DNA of 64,000 nucleotides from Roseateles oligotrophus (GCF_025717515.1 NZ_JAJIRN010000013.1:62001-126000); one strand, 5' to 3'. Positions 38,766 through 48,226 are shown, counted from the stretch's first letter. Notes: a model not told the origin generated them from the sequence alone. Made by a program: numbers and translations.

Positions 38766-39580
38766 ATCGATCCGAAGCAAAACCCATCGTGCTGGTGCCG
38801 GCCTGCAATGTGGCCATCAATAGCCATCCCTTTCATGTGGCCGGCAAGAAATACCTCGACGCGGTGCGCCTGGCCGGCTGCCTGCCCTTGGTCGTGCCCT
38901 CCACGGCGCTGGATGATCTGGATCAGTTGCTGGACATGGCCGACGGTATTTTCCTGACCGGCTCACCCTCGAACGTGCACCCCAGCCATTTCGATGAGGC
39001 GGTGCACAACCCCGCCCTGCCGCTGGACCCCGAACGCGACGCGCTAACGCTGCCGCTGATTCGCCTTGCGGTGGCTCGCGGCCTGCCGCTGTTTGCGGTC
39101 TGCCGGGGCTTTCAGGAAACCAATGTGGCTTTAGGCGGCAGCTTGCATCAGGCGGTGCAGGAACAGCCCGGCCTGCATGACCACAGGGCGCCCGAAGGCC
39201 AGCCGCCTCCCATCGCCTATGCAGACACCCACCCGGTGCAGGTCATGCCGGGCGGCCAGCTCGAGGCGCTGCTCGGCCACTCACATATCCAGGTCAATTC
39301 ACTCCATGGTCAAGGCGTCAAGACCCTGGCGCCGGGCCTGCGCATCGAAGCGGTGGCGCCCGATGGCCTGGTGGAAGCCTTCAGCGTGATCGCAGACGCC
39401 AGCCGATTTGCGCTCTGCGTGCAATGGCATCCCGAGTGGCAGGCGGCGCAGAACCCGCACTCGATGGCGCTGCTGCGGGCCTTCGGCCAAGCCTGCCGCG
39501 AGTACCACGGCAAGCGCGATCAGGTTCATCCGCTGCCTGCCCTGTTGAAAAACGACTCGCTGCGCGACCCGGAGACCTAG
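38762..39580 (+). CDS. puuD: Gamma-glutamyl-GABA hydrolase-like class-I amidotransferase (PuuD)
   Basis: A 272-residue member of the peptidase C26 family that hydrolyses gamma-glutamyl-GABA to glutamate and GABA. The nucleophile is C114 in FAVCRGFQETNVALGG; the catalytic His/Glu pair is in CVQWHPEWQ. The N-terminus IVLVPACN and the FLTGSPSNVHPSHF motif match PuuD. The start is a TTG that overlaps the puuB stop (TTGA); no in-frame ATG precedes the conserved region, so translational coupling is likely. Confidence 0.92.
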   Translation: MNRSEAKPIVLVPACNVAINSHPFHVAGKKYLDAVRLAGCLPLVVPSTALDDLDQLLDMADGIFLTGSPSNVHPSHFDEAVHNPALPLDPERDALTLPLIRLAVARGLPLFAVCRGFQETNVALGGSLHQAVQEQPGLHDHRAPEGQPPPIAYADTHPVQVMPGGQLEALLGHSHIQVNSLHGQGVKTLAPGLRIEAVAPDGLVEAFSVIADASRFALCVQWHPEWQAAQNPHSMALLRAFGQACREYHGKRDQVHPLPALLKNDSLRDPET

Positions 39581-39667
39581 CGCCCCATTTCGACGGCTCT
39601 TTTGTACTGGCCCTCCCCGTGCCCAAGGCAAATGCCGCGCGGGGTTCAAGAATAGACGGAGATAAAA

Positions 39668-41035
39668 ATGGTCGATAGAAAAAACTTCACCTTCAGTGAG
39701 CTGGAAAACTGGTTCCGCGAGCAGCGCGTGACCGAGATCGAATGCCTGGTGCCGGACTTGACCGGCGTGGCGCGCGGCAAGATCTTGCCGCGGCAAAAGT
39801 TCACCGAGGACCGCGGCATGCGCCTGCCCGAGGCGGTGGTGGCGATGGGCGTGACCGGCGAGTTCCCCGAAGAAGGCCCCTACTACGACGTCATCAGCCC
39901 GAATGACCGCGACATGCATCTGCGCGCCGACCCGACCACCGCGCGGCTGGTGCCTTGGGCGATCGACCCGACCGCGCAGATCATTCACGACTGCTATGAC
40001 AGGCACGGTGTGCTGGTGCCGTTCGCGCCGCGCTCGGTGCTGCGCCGGGTCTGCGGCTTGTTCGAAGCCGAGGGCTGGGACCCGGTCGTCGCGCCCGAGC
40101 TGGAGTTCTATCTCGTCGCCCGCAACACCGACCCGAACCAGCCGCTCAAGCCCCCGGTCGGCCGCTCGGGCCGCGCCGAAACCTCGCGCCAGGCCTACTC
40201 GATCGACGCCGTCAACGAGTTCGATCCGCTCTTCGAGGATGTCTATGACTACTGCGAAAAGATGGAGCTCAATGTCGACACCCTGATCCATGAGGTCGGT
40301 GCCGGGCAGATGGAAATCAACTTCTTCCATGCCCATCCGCTGGGCTTGGCGGACGAGGTGTTCTTCTTCAAGCGCACGGTGCGCGAGGCGGCCTTGCGCC
40401 ACGATATGTTCGCCACCTTCATGGCCAAACCGATCGCGGGCGAGCCCGGCAGCGCCATGCATGTGCACCAAAGCGTGATCAACAAGGCCACAGGACGCAA
40501 CCTCTTCAGCAACGAGGACGGCAGCCCCAGCCAGGAATTTTTCTGGTACATCGGCGGGCTGCAGAAATACATTCCGGCCGCAATGGCGCTGTTTGCACCC
40601 TATGTCAACAGCTACCGCCGGCTGGCCCGCTTCACCGCCGCGCCGATCAATATCCAATGGGGCACCGACAACCGCACCGTCGGCATCCGCTCACCGCTGG
40701 CCGACCCCAGCGCACGTCGCATCGAGAACCGCGTGATCGGCGCTGACGCCAACCCCTATGTCGCCTTGGCCGCGACCTTGGCCTGCGGCTATCTGGGCAT
40801 CAAGAACAAGATAGCACCCGCGCCCGAGTGCATGGGTGACGCCTATCTGGGCGACTTCCAGTTGCCCCGCAGCCTTGGCGAAGCGCTGAACCTCCTGCGT
40901 GAAGAGAAGGAGTTAGCGGCGATCCTGGGCGAGTCCTTTGTGACCGTCTATTCGGAGGTCAAGGAGATCGAGTATGCGGAGTACATGAAGGTGATCTCAC
41001 CCTGGGAGCGCGAGCATCTGCTGCTGCACGTCTGA
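39668..41035 (+). CDS. puuA: Gamma-glutamylputrescine synthetase-like (PuuA)
   Basis: A 455-residue glutamine-synthetase-fold ligase that joins glutamate to putrescine using ATP. The N-terminal VTEIECLVPDLTGVARGKILPRQKF (adjacent short matches) with the G-V-A-R-G-K segment is a PuuA/GlnA-like signature; catalytic blocks are PELEFYLV, GAGQMEINF, HVHQSV and the RRIENRVIGADANPYVALAA end of the nucleotide site. GGAG precedes the ATG. It lacks the adenylylation-loop context of GlnA and sits with puuB/puuD, so polyamine rather than ammonia is the likely acceptor. Confidence 0.93.
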   Translation: MVDRKNFTFSELENWFREQRVTEIECLVPDLTGVARGKILPRQKFTEDRGMRLPEAVVAMGVTGEFPEEGPYYDVISPNDRDMHLRADPTTARLVPWAIDPTAQIIHDCYDRHGVLVPFAPRSVLRRVCGLFEAEGWDPVVAPELEFYLVARNTDPNQPLKPPVGRSGRAETSRQAYSIDAVNEFDPLFEDVYDYCEKMELNVDTLIHEVGAGQMEINFFHAHPLGLADEVFFFKRTVREAALRHDMFATFMAKPIAGEPGSAMHVHQSVINKATGRNLFSNEDGSPSQEFFWYIGGLQKYIPAAMALFAPYVNSYRRLARFTAAPINIQWGTDNRTVGIRSPLADPSARRIENRVIGADANPYVALAATLACGYLGIKNKIAPAPECMGDAYLGDFQLPRSLGEALNLLREEKELAAILGESFVTVYSEVKEIEYAEYMKVISPWEREHLLLHV

Positions 41036-41041
41036 CTTTTT

Positions 41042-41157
41042 ACTGCGCGGCCGCCATGCGTCGTTGGCCAGATGCTCGGAATCCTCACGTACAGGAAGTA
41101 CGTTCCGGTTCCTGCGCTCCGTCCGCCTAGCCTGACAGCCGCTCGCTACAAAAGTCC
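41042..41157. repeat. ~115-bp palindromic intergenic element, copy B
   Basis: Outer arms beginning GACTTTTT (41034-41041 and on) and ending CTACAAAAGTC form an imperfect inverted repeat. Inside are CGTCGTTGG, a central GTAC-AGGAA-GTAC palindrome and CCTAGCCTGAC. These landmarks, in the same order and spacing class, match copy A at 15491-15590. It separates puuA from the spuC-like gene and may fold as a hairpin that attenuates or insulates read-through. Confidence 0.7.
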
Positions 41158-41199
41158 TGAACCTCCGACCTCACTACCCTTCCATTTCAAGGAATAAGC

Positions 41200-42615
41200 A
41201 TGAGCTCCTCCAAAGCCCCGACGCAGCCGGCCAAACGCAGCACCCAAGAATGGCAGGCCGCCGATGCCCGCCATTTCCTCCACCCATTCACCGATTTCAA
41301 GAGCCTGGCCCAAAAGGGCTCGCGCATCATCACCAAGGCCGACAACATCTACCTCTGGGACAGCGAGGGCAAGAAGATTCTCGACGGCATGAGCGGCCTG
41401 TGGTGCGTCAATGTCGGCTATGGCCAGCAAAGCCTGATCGACGCGGCCGCCAAGCAGATGGCCGAGCTGCCCTTCTACAACGCCTTCTTTCAGACCGCCA
41501 CCATGCCCGCGATCGAGCTGGCCGAGGTCTTGGCCGAGATCAGCCCGCCCGGCTTCGACCATGTGTTCTTCACCGGCTCGGGCTCCGAAGGTAACGACAC
41601 GATTGTGCGGATGGTGCGCCGCTATTGGGACTTGAAGGGGCAGCCCGAACGTCAGGTCATCATCGGGCGAATCAATGGCTATCACGGCTCGACCATGGCG
41701 GGGGCCTCGCTGGGCGGCATGAGCGGCATGCATGCTCAGGGCGGCTTGCCCATCCCCAACATCACCCACATCGAGCAACCTCATTGGTTCGAACTGGGCC
41801 AGGACATGAGCCGCGAGGCCTTTGGATGCAAGGCGGCCGGCTGGCTGGAGGAGAAGATTCTGGCCTTGGGCGCGGACAAGGTCGCGGCCTTCATTGGCGA
41901 GCCGGTGCAAGGGGCCGGCGGCGTGATCGTGCCGCCCTCGACCTACTGGCCCGAGATCCAGCGCATCTGCGACAAATACGGCATTCTCTTGGTCAGCGAC
42001 GAGGTGATTTGCGGTTTCGGGCGCACCGGCAACTGGTTCGGCTGCGAGACCATGGGCTTCAAGCCCGACCTGATGACCTTTGCCAAGGGCGTCAGCTCCG
42101 GCTACATCCCGCTCGGCGGTGTGCTGGTGGGCGACCGGGTCGCCAAGGTCTTGATCGAGGAAGGCGGCGAGTTCAACCACGGCTTCACCTACTCCGGCCA
42201 CCCGACCGCCTGCGCGGTGGCGCTGGCCAACTTGAAGTTGCTGCGCGAGCAGCACGTGGTCGAGCATGTGCGGGAAGACATCGGCCCCTATCTGGCGCAA
42301 CGCTTCGCCGAGCTGAACGAGCACCCGCTGGTGGGCGAAACGCAGAGCTGCGGCATGATGGCCGCGCTGCAGCTGGTCAATGGCAAAAGCGCGCAAAAAC
42401 CGACCGGCACGGCCTTCGCCGGCGAGCTGGAGGTCGGCATGATCTGCCGCAAATACTGTTTCGCTAACGGCCTGATCATGCGGGCGGTGGGCGACCGGAT
42501 GATCGTGGCGCCGCCGCTGGTGATGACGAGGCCGCAGATCGACGAAATGATGACCTTGATCCGCCTCTGCCTGGACCAGACCTTGGACGAGTTGACGCAG
42601 CGTGGCCTGCTTTGA
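41200..42615 (+). CDS. spuC: Class-III aminotransferase, putrescine:pyruvate type (SpuC-like)
   Basis: A 471-residue PLP aminotransferase. Landmarks are HFLHPFTDFKSLAQKGSR and GMSGLWCVNVGYGQ at the N-terminus, GSGSEGNDTIVRMVRRYW, INGYHGSTMAGASLGGM, the Asp in VSDEVICGFGRTGNWFG, and Schiff-base K296 in FAKGVSSGYIPLGG. This set matches putrescine/diamine:pyruvate aminotransferases such as SpuC (family knowledge), which makes 4-aminobutyraldehyde directly, bypassing glutamylation. AAGGAA precedes the ATG. It follows the palindromic element and precedes the transport genes. Confidence 0.92.
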   Translation: MSSSKAPTQPAKRSTQEWQAADARHFLHPFTDFKSLAQKGSRIITKADNIYLWDSEGKKILDGMSGLWCVNVGYGQQSLIDAAAKQMAELPFYNAFFQTATMPAIELAEVLAEISPPGFDHVFFTGSGSEGNDTIVRMVRRYWDLKGQPERQVIIGRINGYHGSTMAGASLGGMSGMHAQGGLPIPNITHIEQPHWFELGQDMSREAFGCKAAGWLEEKILALGADKVAAFIGEPVQGAGGVIVPPSTYWPEIQRICDKYGILLVSDEVICGFGRTGNWFGCETMGFKPDLMTFAKGVSSGYIPLGGVLVGDRVAKVLIEEGGEFNHGFTYSGHPTACAVALANLKLLREQHVVEHVREDIGPYLAQRFAELNEHPLVGETQSCGMMAALQLVNGKSAQKPTGTAFAGELEVGMICRKYCFANGLIMRAVGDRMIVAPPLVMTRPQIDEMMTLIRLCLDQTLDELTQRGLL

Positions 42616-42667
42616 CGTGACTTGCCCACCACATCTGCGGGTTTTGGCGTATGGGCAGCGCGCGTGC

Positions 42668-42680
42668 CTTGCCTAGACTG
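42668..42680 (+). promoter_or_regulatory. CTTGCCTAGACTG motif ahead of the potF-like gene
   Basis: Near-identical (12 of 13) to the string at 36032-36044. Here it is part of a TTGCC-six bases-GGCAA inverted repeat, which could be an operator. It lies about 50 bases ahead of the potF-like start. Confidence 0.4.
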
Positions 42681-42730
42681 GCAATAGACAGTCGTTCAAT
42701 TTTCATTTGATTTTGCCGGGGATGATTTCC

Positions 42731-43849
42731 ATGAAACTGACCAAGCTTCGCACCGTCACCTCTCTTCTGGCCGCCTCCGCGTGCCTTTTATTTGGACATG
42801 CTGTGCAGGCCCAGGAGGAAGAAAAAATCCTCAATGTCTACAACTGGTCCGACTACATCGCCGAAGACACGATCAAGAACTTCGAAAAAGAGACCGGCAT
42901 CAAGGTGCGTTATGACAATTTCGACAATAACGAAATCGTCCACGCCAAGCTGGTCGCCGGCAAGACCGGTTACGACGTCGTCGTGCCGTCCAGTTACTGG
43001 GCCAAGCTGCAGGCCGATGGCGGGCTGCTGCGCAAGATCGACAAGTCGCAAATCCCCAACTACAAGAACCTCGACCCCGATGTGCAGGCGCAGTTGGCCA
43101 AGCTGGATCCGGGCAATGAGTTCTTCGTCAACTGGCTGTGGGGTTTCACCACCCTCGGTATCAATGTGGACAAGGTCAAGGCTGCCTTGGGAGATACGCC
43201 CATGCCCGACAACGCCTGGGACCTGCTGTTCAAACCCGAGTACGTTTCCAAGCTCAAGAGCTGCGGCGTCAGCCTGCTCGACTCCGCCACCGAGGTCGTG
43301 CCCGCGGCGCTGCATTACCTGGGCAAGCCGCCCTACACCAAGTCGATTGGCGACTTTGCCGCCGTGCCCGGTCTGCTGAAAGCGATCCGCCCCAGCGTGA
43401 CCCTGTTCAGCAGTTCCGGCTATATCAATGACTTGGCCAATGGCTCGATCTGCCTGGCCTTGGGCTTCTCCGGCGACATCAATATCGCCCGCCAACGCGC
43501 CATCGACGGCAAGACCGGCCAGAAGATCGAAGCGCTGATCCCCAAGACCGGCGGCATCATCTTCATGGACGTGATGGTGATCCCGGCCGACGCGCCGCGC
43601 CCAGGCAATGCGCATAAATTCATCAACTACATCCTGCGCCCCGAGGTGCACGCCTCCTTGAGCAACAAGGTCTTCTACGCCAACCCGAACAAGGAATCGA
43701 AGAAGTTCGTCAAGCCCGAGGTCGCCAACAACCCGAGCGTTTTCTTGAGCGACGCCGACCTGAAGAAGATGGCCGCGCCCGACGCCATCAACAACGACAT
43801 CCGGCGCCAGATGACGCGCATCTACACCTCGTTCAAAACGGGTCTGTAA
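42731..43849 (+). CDS. potF: Polyamine ABC transporter binding protein (PotF-like)
   Basis: A 372-residue periplasmic binding protein for putrescine or spermidine. The signal peptide (LLAASACLLFGHAVQAQ) precedes ILNVYNWSDYIAEDTIKNFEKETGIKV, the polyamine-binding-protein signature (matched in parts: VYNWSDYIAEDT). Acidic and aromatic residues that hold polyamine amines are at expected places (NWLWGFTTLGIN, DSATEVVPAALHYLG). The ATG at 42731 was chosen because GGGG lies ~9 bases upstream; ATG 42722 is possible. It starts a tight potFGHI run, with 2 bases before the ATPase gene. Confidence 0.94.
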   Translation: MKLTKLRTVTSLLAASACLLFGHAVQAQEEEKILNVYNWSDYIAEDTIKNFEKETGIKVRYDNFDNNEIVHAKLVAGKTGYDVVVPSSYWAKLQADGGLLRKIDKSQIPNYKNLDPDVQAQLAKLDPGNEFFVNWLWGFTTLGINVDKVKAALGDTPMPDNAWDLLFKPEYVSKLKSCGVSLLDSATEVVPAALHYLGKPPYTKSIGDFAAVPGLLKAIRPSVTLFSSSGYINDLANGSICLALGFSGDINIARQRAIDGKTGQKIEALIPKTGGIIFMDVMVIPADAPRPGNAHKFINYILRPEVHASLSNKVFYANPNKESKKFVKPEVANNPSVFLSDADLKKMAAPDAINNDIRRQMTRIYTSFKTGL

Positions 43850-43851
43850 GC

Positions 43852-44955
43852 ATGAGCAGCGCCGCTCCGTCCACAAGCTATCTGCAAATCGACAATGTCG
43901 TGAAGGACTTCGGCGGCGGCGCAGTCGCCGTGGACCGTGTCTCCATCGACATTGCCAAGGGTGAAATCTTCGCCTTGCTCGGTTCGTCCGGCTGTGGCAA
44001 AACCACCCTCTTGCGCATGCTGGCGGGCTTCGAGACGCCGACCAGCGGGCGCATCATCTTGAACGGGCAAGATCTGGCCGGCCTGCCGCCCTATGCGCGG
44101 CCGATCAATATGATGTTCCAGAGCTATGCGCTGTTCCCGCATCTGACCGTGTGGGACAACATCGCCTTCGGCCTGAAGCGCGACGGACTGCCCAAAGACG
44201 AGATCGCCGCCCGTGTCGAGGCGATGCTCAAGCTGGTGCAGTTGGGCAAATTCGCCAAACGCAAGCCACATCAACTGTCGGGTGGCCAGCAGCAGCGCGT
44301 GGCGCTGGCGCGCAGCCTCGCCAAGAAGCCGCAACTGCTGTTGCTGGACGAACCGCTGGGCGCTCTGGACAAAAAACTGCGCGAGCAGACGCAAATCGAA
44401 TTGGTCAACATCATCGAGGGCGTCGGCGTCACCTGCGTGATGGTCACCCATGACCAGGAAGAGGCGATGACGATGGCCACCCGCATCGCGGTGATGAGCG
44501 AGGGCCGCATCATGCAGATTGGCGCGCCCGCCGATGTCTACGAAACCCCGTCAACCCGCTTCGTCGCCGATTTCATCGGCAACGTCAACATGATGGAAGG
44601 CACGCTGACGGTCGATGAGCCCGATCATGTGGTGATAGCCTGCGCGGACTGCAAACATTATGTCGGTCACGGCATCACCGGCAGCGCCGGCATGGCGGTA
44701 GGCGTGGCGCTGCGGCCGGAGAAGATCCGGCTGAGCTGCGACAAACCCGAGGGCGAGTTCAATCAGGTCCTGGCCAAGGTGCGCGAGCTGTCCTATTTCG
44801 GCGCTTTCACCGTCTATCACCTGCAACTGCCCAGCGGCCAGATGATCAAGGTCAGTGAAAGTAATCTGGCACGCCACCGGGCCGATCCGCTGACCTGGGA
44901 TCAGCAGGTCTGGGCCTCCTGGTCGCCCACGGCGCAAGTCGTGCTGACCCATTGA
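43852..44955 (+). CDS. potG: Polyamine ABC transporter ATP-binding protein (PotG-like)
   Basis: A 367-residue ABC ATPase driving polyamine import. Walker A GSSGCGKTT near residue 44, Q-loop MMFQSYALFPH, signature LSGGQQQRVALARSL, Walker B LLLLDEPLGALDKKLR and switch His VTHDQEEAM are all present. A C-terminal TOBE domain with GVALRPEKIRL follows (about 280-360). Two bases separate it from the binding-protein gene and 13 from the first permease gene. Confidence 0.95.
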   Translation: MSSAAPSTSYLQIDNVVKDFGGGAVAVDRVSIDIAKGEIFALLGSSGCGKTTLLRMLAGFETPTSGRIILNGQDLAGLPPYARPINMMFQSYALFPHLTVWDNIAFGLKRDGLPKDEIAARVEAMLKLVQLGKFAKRKPHQLSGGQQQRVALARSLAKKPQLLLLDEPLGALDKKLREQTQIELVNIIEGVGVTCVMVTHDQEEAMTMATRIAVMSEGRIMQIGAPADVYETPSTRFVADFIGNVNMMEGTLTVDEPDHVVIACADCKHYVGHGITGSAGMAVGVALRPEKIRLSCDKPEGEFNQVLAKVRELSYFGAFTVYHLQLPSGQMIKVSESNLARHRADPLTWDQQVWASWSPTAQVVLTH

Positions 44956-44968
44956 GGCCGGGCCAGCG

Positions 44969-45907
44969 ATGCAGCGCCCCATGTTTTTCAAGCGTCTGTT
45001 GACCGGCCGCAGCGCGGTCATCGCCCTGCCCTATGCCTGGCTGCTGGCTTTCTTCGCCCTGCCTTTCTTGATCGTTTTGAAGATCAGTGTCTCCGAGATG
45101 GAGACCGTGCACTTCAAGGATCTGATCAGTTACGCCGACGGCATCTGGCGCCTCGCCATCAAGACCAGCAACTACATCTTCATCACCGAAGACGAGCTCT
45201 ACATCAAAGCCTATCTGGCCAGCCTGAAGTACGCGGCCATCACCACCGTCGGCTGTCTCTTCATCGGCTACCCCTTTGCCTACTTCATGGCGCGCGCCAA
45301 AGCCGCTATCCAACCGGCCCTGCTGATGTTGGTGATGTTGCCGTTCTGGACCAGCTTCTTGCTGCGCGTCTACGCCTGGAAGGGCTTGCTGGGCGAACAT
45401 GGTTGGGTGTCGGAGGCCATCATCGGCCTGGGCCTGGACAATCTGCTGCTGGCGGCCGGCATGATCCCGGTGGCGGGCAAGCTGATGAACTCGCCGTTCT
45501 CTTTGGTCATCGGCATGGTCTACACCTACCTGCCCTTCATGATCCTGCCGCTCTATGCCAATCTGGCCAAGCTCGATCTGCGTTTGCTGGAGGCCGCCAG
45601 CGACCTCGGGGCGACGCCTTGGCAGGCTTTTTGGCGCATCACGGTGCCATTGTCAAAGGCCGGCATCATCGCCGGCTCGATGCTGGTCTTCATCCCCTGT
45701 GTCGGCGAGTTCGTGATCCCCGAGTTGCTGGGCGGGCCGCAGACCTTGATGATTGGCCGCGTGCTGTGGGACGAGTTCTTCAGCAATAACGATTGGCCGA
45801 TGGCTTCCGCCGTGGCCGTGGTGATGGTGCTCTTGATCATCGTGCCGCTGGCCTTGTTCAATAAATACCAGGCCGAAAGTCAAGCCAATGCGGGAGCCAA
45901 GTCATGA
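44969..45907 (+). CDS. potH: Polyamine ABC transporter permease (PotH-like)
   Basis: A 312-residue inner-membrane permease with six helices. The first helix is VIALPYAWLLAFFALPFLIVLKI; the coupling EAA-loop is LRLLEAASDLGATPWQAFWRITVPLSKAG, near residues 200-228 (short matches). The long first periplasmic loop (about residues 45-80) is usual for PotH. Its last four bases overlap the PotI-like gene. Confidence 0.94.
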   Translation: MQRPMFFKRLLTGRSAVIALPYAWLLAFFALPFLIVLKISVSEMETVHFKDLISYADGIWRLAIKTSNYIFITEDELYIKAYLASLKYAAITTVGCLFIGYPFAYFMARAKAAIQPALLMLVMLPFWTSFLLRVYAWKGLLGEHGWVSEAIIGLGLDNLLLAAGMIPVAGKLMNSPFSLVIGMVYTYLPFMILPLYANLAKLDLRLLEAASDLGATPWQAFWRITVPLSKAGIIAGSMLVFIPCVGEFVIPELLGGPQTLMIGRVLWDEFFSNNDWPMASAVAVVMVLLIIVPLALFNKYQAESQANAGAKS

Positions 45908-46800
45908 GCGCCCAAACGGCTAACACCAAGGTCACCCGTGCCTTGCTTGGCCCCAAGGCGACCCAATGGTTCGGGCGCCTCTGGTTGCTGCTGGGCTTTG
46001 CCTTTCTCTTCCTGCCCATATTCGCGCTGATCGTCTACTCCTTCAATGACTCCAAGCTGCCCTCGGTCTGGGGCGGCTTCACCTTCAAGTGGTACCTTGA
46101 CCTGAGCGGCGACACCGAGATGTTGACCGGCCTCAGGCTCTCGCTGGAGATCGCCTTCGCCACCGCCTGCGCCTCGGTGCTGCTGGGTACGTTCGCCGCC
46201 TTCGCCCTGGTCAAATACAAGCGCTTCAGCGGGCGGACCTTGTTTGCCGGCATGATCAACGCGCCGCTGGTGATGCCCGAGGTGATCGTCGGCCTGTCGC
46301 TGCTCTTGATGCTGGTGACGCTGCAGCGGGCGATGGAGGCCAGCCTGGGGTGGAGCCTGCCCAAGGGCGTGCTGACGATCTGGTTCGGCCATTTGCTGCT
46401 CGGCATGGCCTACGCCACGGTGGTGATTCAAGCGCGCTTGTCGGAGCTGAACCCGCAGTTGGAAGAGGCCGCGATGGACCTCGGCGCCCGTCCCTTGCAG
46501 GTGTTTTTGCTGGTCACGCTGCCGATGATCACGCAGTCGATTTTCTCGGCCTGGCTGTTGACCTTCACGCTGTCTTTGGACGATGTGGTGCTGTCGGCAT
46601 TCTTGAGCGGGCCGGGCTCGACCACGCTGCCCTTGGTGATCTTCAACCGCGCAAGGCTGGGCGTTAGCCCCAGCATCAATGCTGTCGCCACCGTCATCAT
46701 CGTGGTGGTGGCAATGGGCGTGGTGCTGGCAAGTTACTTGATTGCACGCGCCGAACGCAGACGCAGCGAAGAAATGGCCGCAGCCCAAAGGGGCGGATGA
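45904..46800 (+). CDS. potI: Polyamine ABC transporter permease (PotI-like)
   Basis: A 298-residue permease with six helices and the EAA-loop LEEAAMDLGARPLQVFLLVTLPM. The N-terminal FLFLPIFALIVYSFNDSKLPSVWGGF (read in parts) and the C-terminal SLDDVVLSAFLSGPGSTTLPL motif match PotI. It overlaps potH by four bases. The C-terminus ends in a basic tail. The DUF3138 porin gene follows after 37 bases. Confidence 0.94.
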   Translation: MSAQTANTKVTRALLGPKATQWFGRLWLLLGFAFLFLPIFALIVYSFNDSKLPSVWGGFTFKWYLDLSGDTEMLTGLRLSLEIAFATACASVLLGTFAAFALVKYKRFSGRTLFAGMINAPLVMPEVIVGLSLLLMLVTLQRAMEASLGWSLPKGVLTIWFGHLLLGMAYATVVIQARLSELNPQLEEAAMDLGARPLQVFLLVTLPMITQSIFSAWLLTFTLSLDDVVLSAFLSGPGSTTLPLVIFNRARLGVSPSINAVATVIIVVVAMGVVLASYLIARAERRRSEEMAAAQRGG

Positions 46801-46837
46801 ATGTGCTGAATGAACTCGATACAAACCGGAGAACTTG

Positions 46838-48226
46838 ATGAAATTCCCAATACTTGCAGCAATGACTCTGGCAATTGCAAGCGCCTATCCAAGCGCCGCG
46901 TTTTCACAGTCGAACGAAGAACTTCTCAAGGAACTACGGGCCTTGCGCGACCGGGTCAACCAGTTGGAGGAGCGACTCAAGACCAAAGAGGCCAGTGAAG
47001 CCAAGCCCGCCGCCGCTCAATGGGGCATGACGCCGCAGCAGGCGCAGGACTTCAATCGCATCGCCGTAAAGACCGAGGCGCTGGAAGACAATACGGAAGC
47101 GATGGGGCTGAAGAGTCTGAAGATCAGCGGCTATATGGACCCCAGCTACATCTACAACCGCAATCAAAACCGGGCCGGGTTTCAGTTTCTGAACAATGTG
47201 GCCAATGCCACCAGCGGGGGTTACCACTACGACAACTCCTATATCGGCACGGTCGCATTGGACCTGCTCAAGGAGACCGAAGGCGGCACGCGCTGGCACC
47301 TGACCTTGTCTCCCAACCGCGGCACCGATGCGGTGATTGGCAATGGCGGGCTGGTCCAGGAAGCCAGCGTATCGATCCCCTTGGGTGATTTGCAAACCAG
47401 GTTGATTGCCGGCCATATGCCGGACTGGTCGGGCTATGAAATGCTGCAACCGACGCTCAACAAGCTCGTCACCCATAACCTGTTATTTGATTTCACCTTG
47501 CCGACCGCCTACACCGGCGCCGGCGTCGAACTGACGCGCGGCAAATGGATCACCAAGGCGATCTTGGCGAATTTGAACTCGTCGATGCAGCCTGCGGGCG
47601 AGAAGTCGCCGGTGATTGCCTACCGGGTCGACTACGCCAAGGGCGAGTTCGATGGCTTCGGCTTCGCCGGCGTGCATGGCAAGGCCGCCAACGGTGTGGG
47701 TGGCACCGGCAGCACCATGCTGAATCTGTTTGAGGTCGATGGCTACTACATTCGAGGCGATTTGACCCTGCAGGGCCAGCTCAGTTATGGCGGCCAGAAG
47801 CAGGCCTCGATCACGCCCAACCCGGACAGCGGCGCCTTGCGTGATTCCGAGTGGATGGGTTTCTCCGGCTTGGCGGCCTACAAATTCAGCCCGCGCTTCG
47901 AAACGATCGCCCGCTTTGATTACCTGAAGAACAGCAAGAACGGCGGCGGACTGCTGGGCTTCGGCGCCGACCCTCGCAACGGCATCGGCCCCACCATCAC
48001 CGGCCGCGACGCAGACACCGGCGATCTGCTATTCGGTGACACCGAGCGCGGCGCCACCCGGACCGCGCTGTCCCTTGGCATCAACTACCTCTACGACCTC
48101 AACACCACCTTCAAGCTGGAATATCGCTATGACCGCGCCGACCGCTCGGTGTTCGAGTTACTCAAGGACGGCGGCTTCTCCAAGAGCAACAACCTGCTCG
48201 GTGCCTCGGTGGTCGTGAAGTTCTAA
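46838..48226 (+). CDS. DUF3138-type outer-membrane porin
   Basis: A 462-residue predicted outer-membrane protein. A signal peptide (AAMTLAIASAYPSAAFS) is followed by a coiled coil (ELLKELRALRDRVNQLEERL), then a beta-barrel region rich in alternating aromatic strands, ending in Phe (SVVVKF) as in BAM substrates. The layout matches the DUF3138 family of putative porins found in Burkholderiales. GGAGA lies before the ATG at 46838 (a TTG three bases earlier is not needed). Placed between the Pot permeases and PuuC, it is likely the outer-membrane channel for the polyamines used by this cluster (inference). Confidence 0.87.
   Translation: MKFPILAAMTLAIASAYPSAAFSQSNEELLKELRALRDRVNQLEERLKTKEASEAKPAAAQWGMTPQQAQDFNRIAVKTEALEDNTEAMGLKSLKISGYMDPSYIYNRNQNRAGFQFLNNVANATSGGYHYDNSYIGTVALDLLKETEGGTRWHLTLSPNRGTDAVIGNGGLVQEASVSIPLGDLQTRLIAGHMPDWSGYEMLQPTLNKLVTHNLLFDFTLPTAYTGAGVELTRGKWITKAILANLNSSMQPAGEKSPVIAYRVDYAKGEFDGFGFAGVHGKAANGVGGTGSTMLNLFEVDGYYIRGDLTLQGQLSYGGQKQASITPNPDSGALRDSEWMGFSGLAAYKFSPRFETIARFDYLKNSKNGGGLLGFGADPRNGIGPTITGRDADTGDLLFGDTERGATRTALSLGINYLYDLNTTFKLEYRYDRADRSVFELLKDGGFSKSNNLLGASVVVKF

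Noticed and set aside
39299-40657. Long minus-strand open frame (452 codons) opposite puuD/puuA
   Set aside because: It mirrors strongly supported genes on the other strand; high G+C codon bias creates such antisense frames, and its translation is His/Arg/Ala/Gly-rich with no domain.
41146-42396. Minus-strand open frame opposite the spuC-like gene
   Set aside because: Same antisense effect; the plus-strand frame has full PLP-enzyme motifs.
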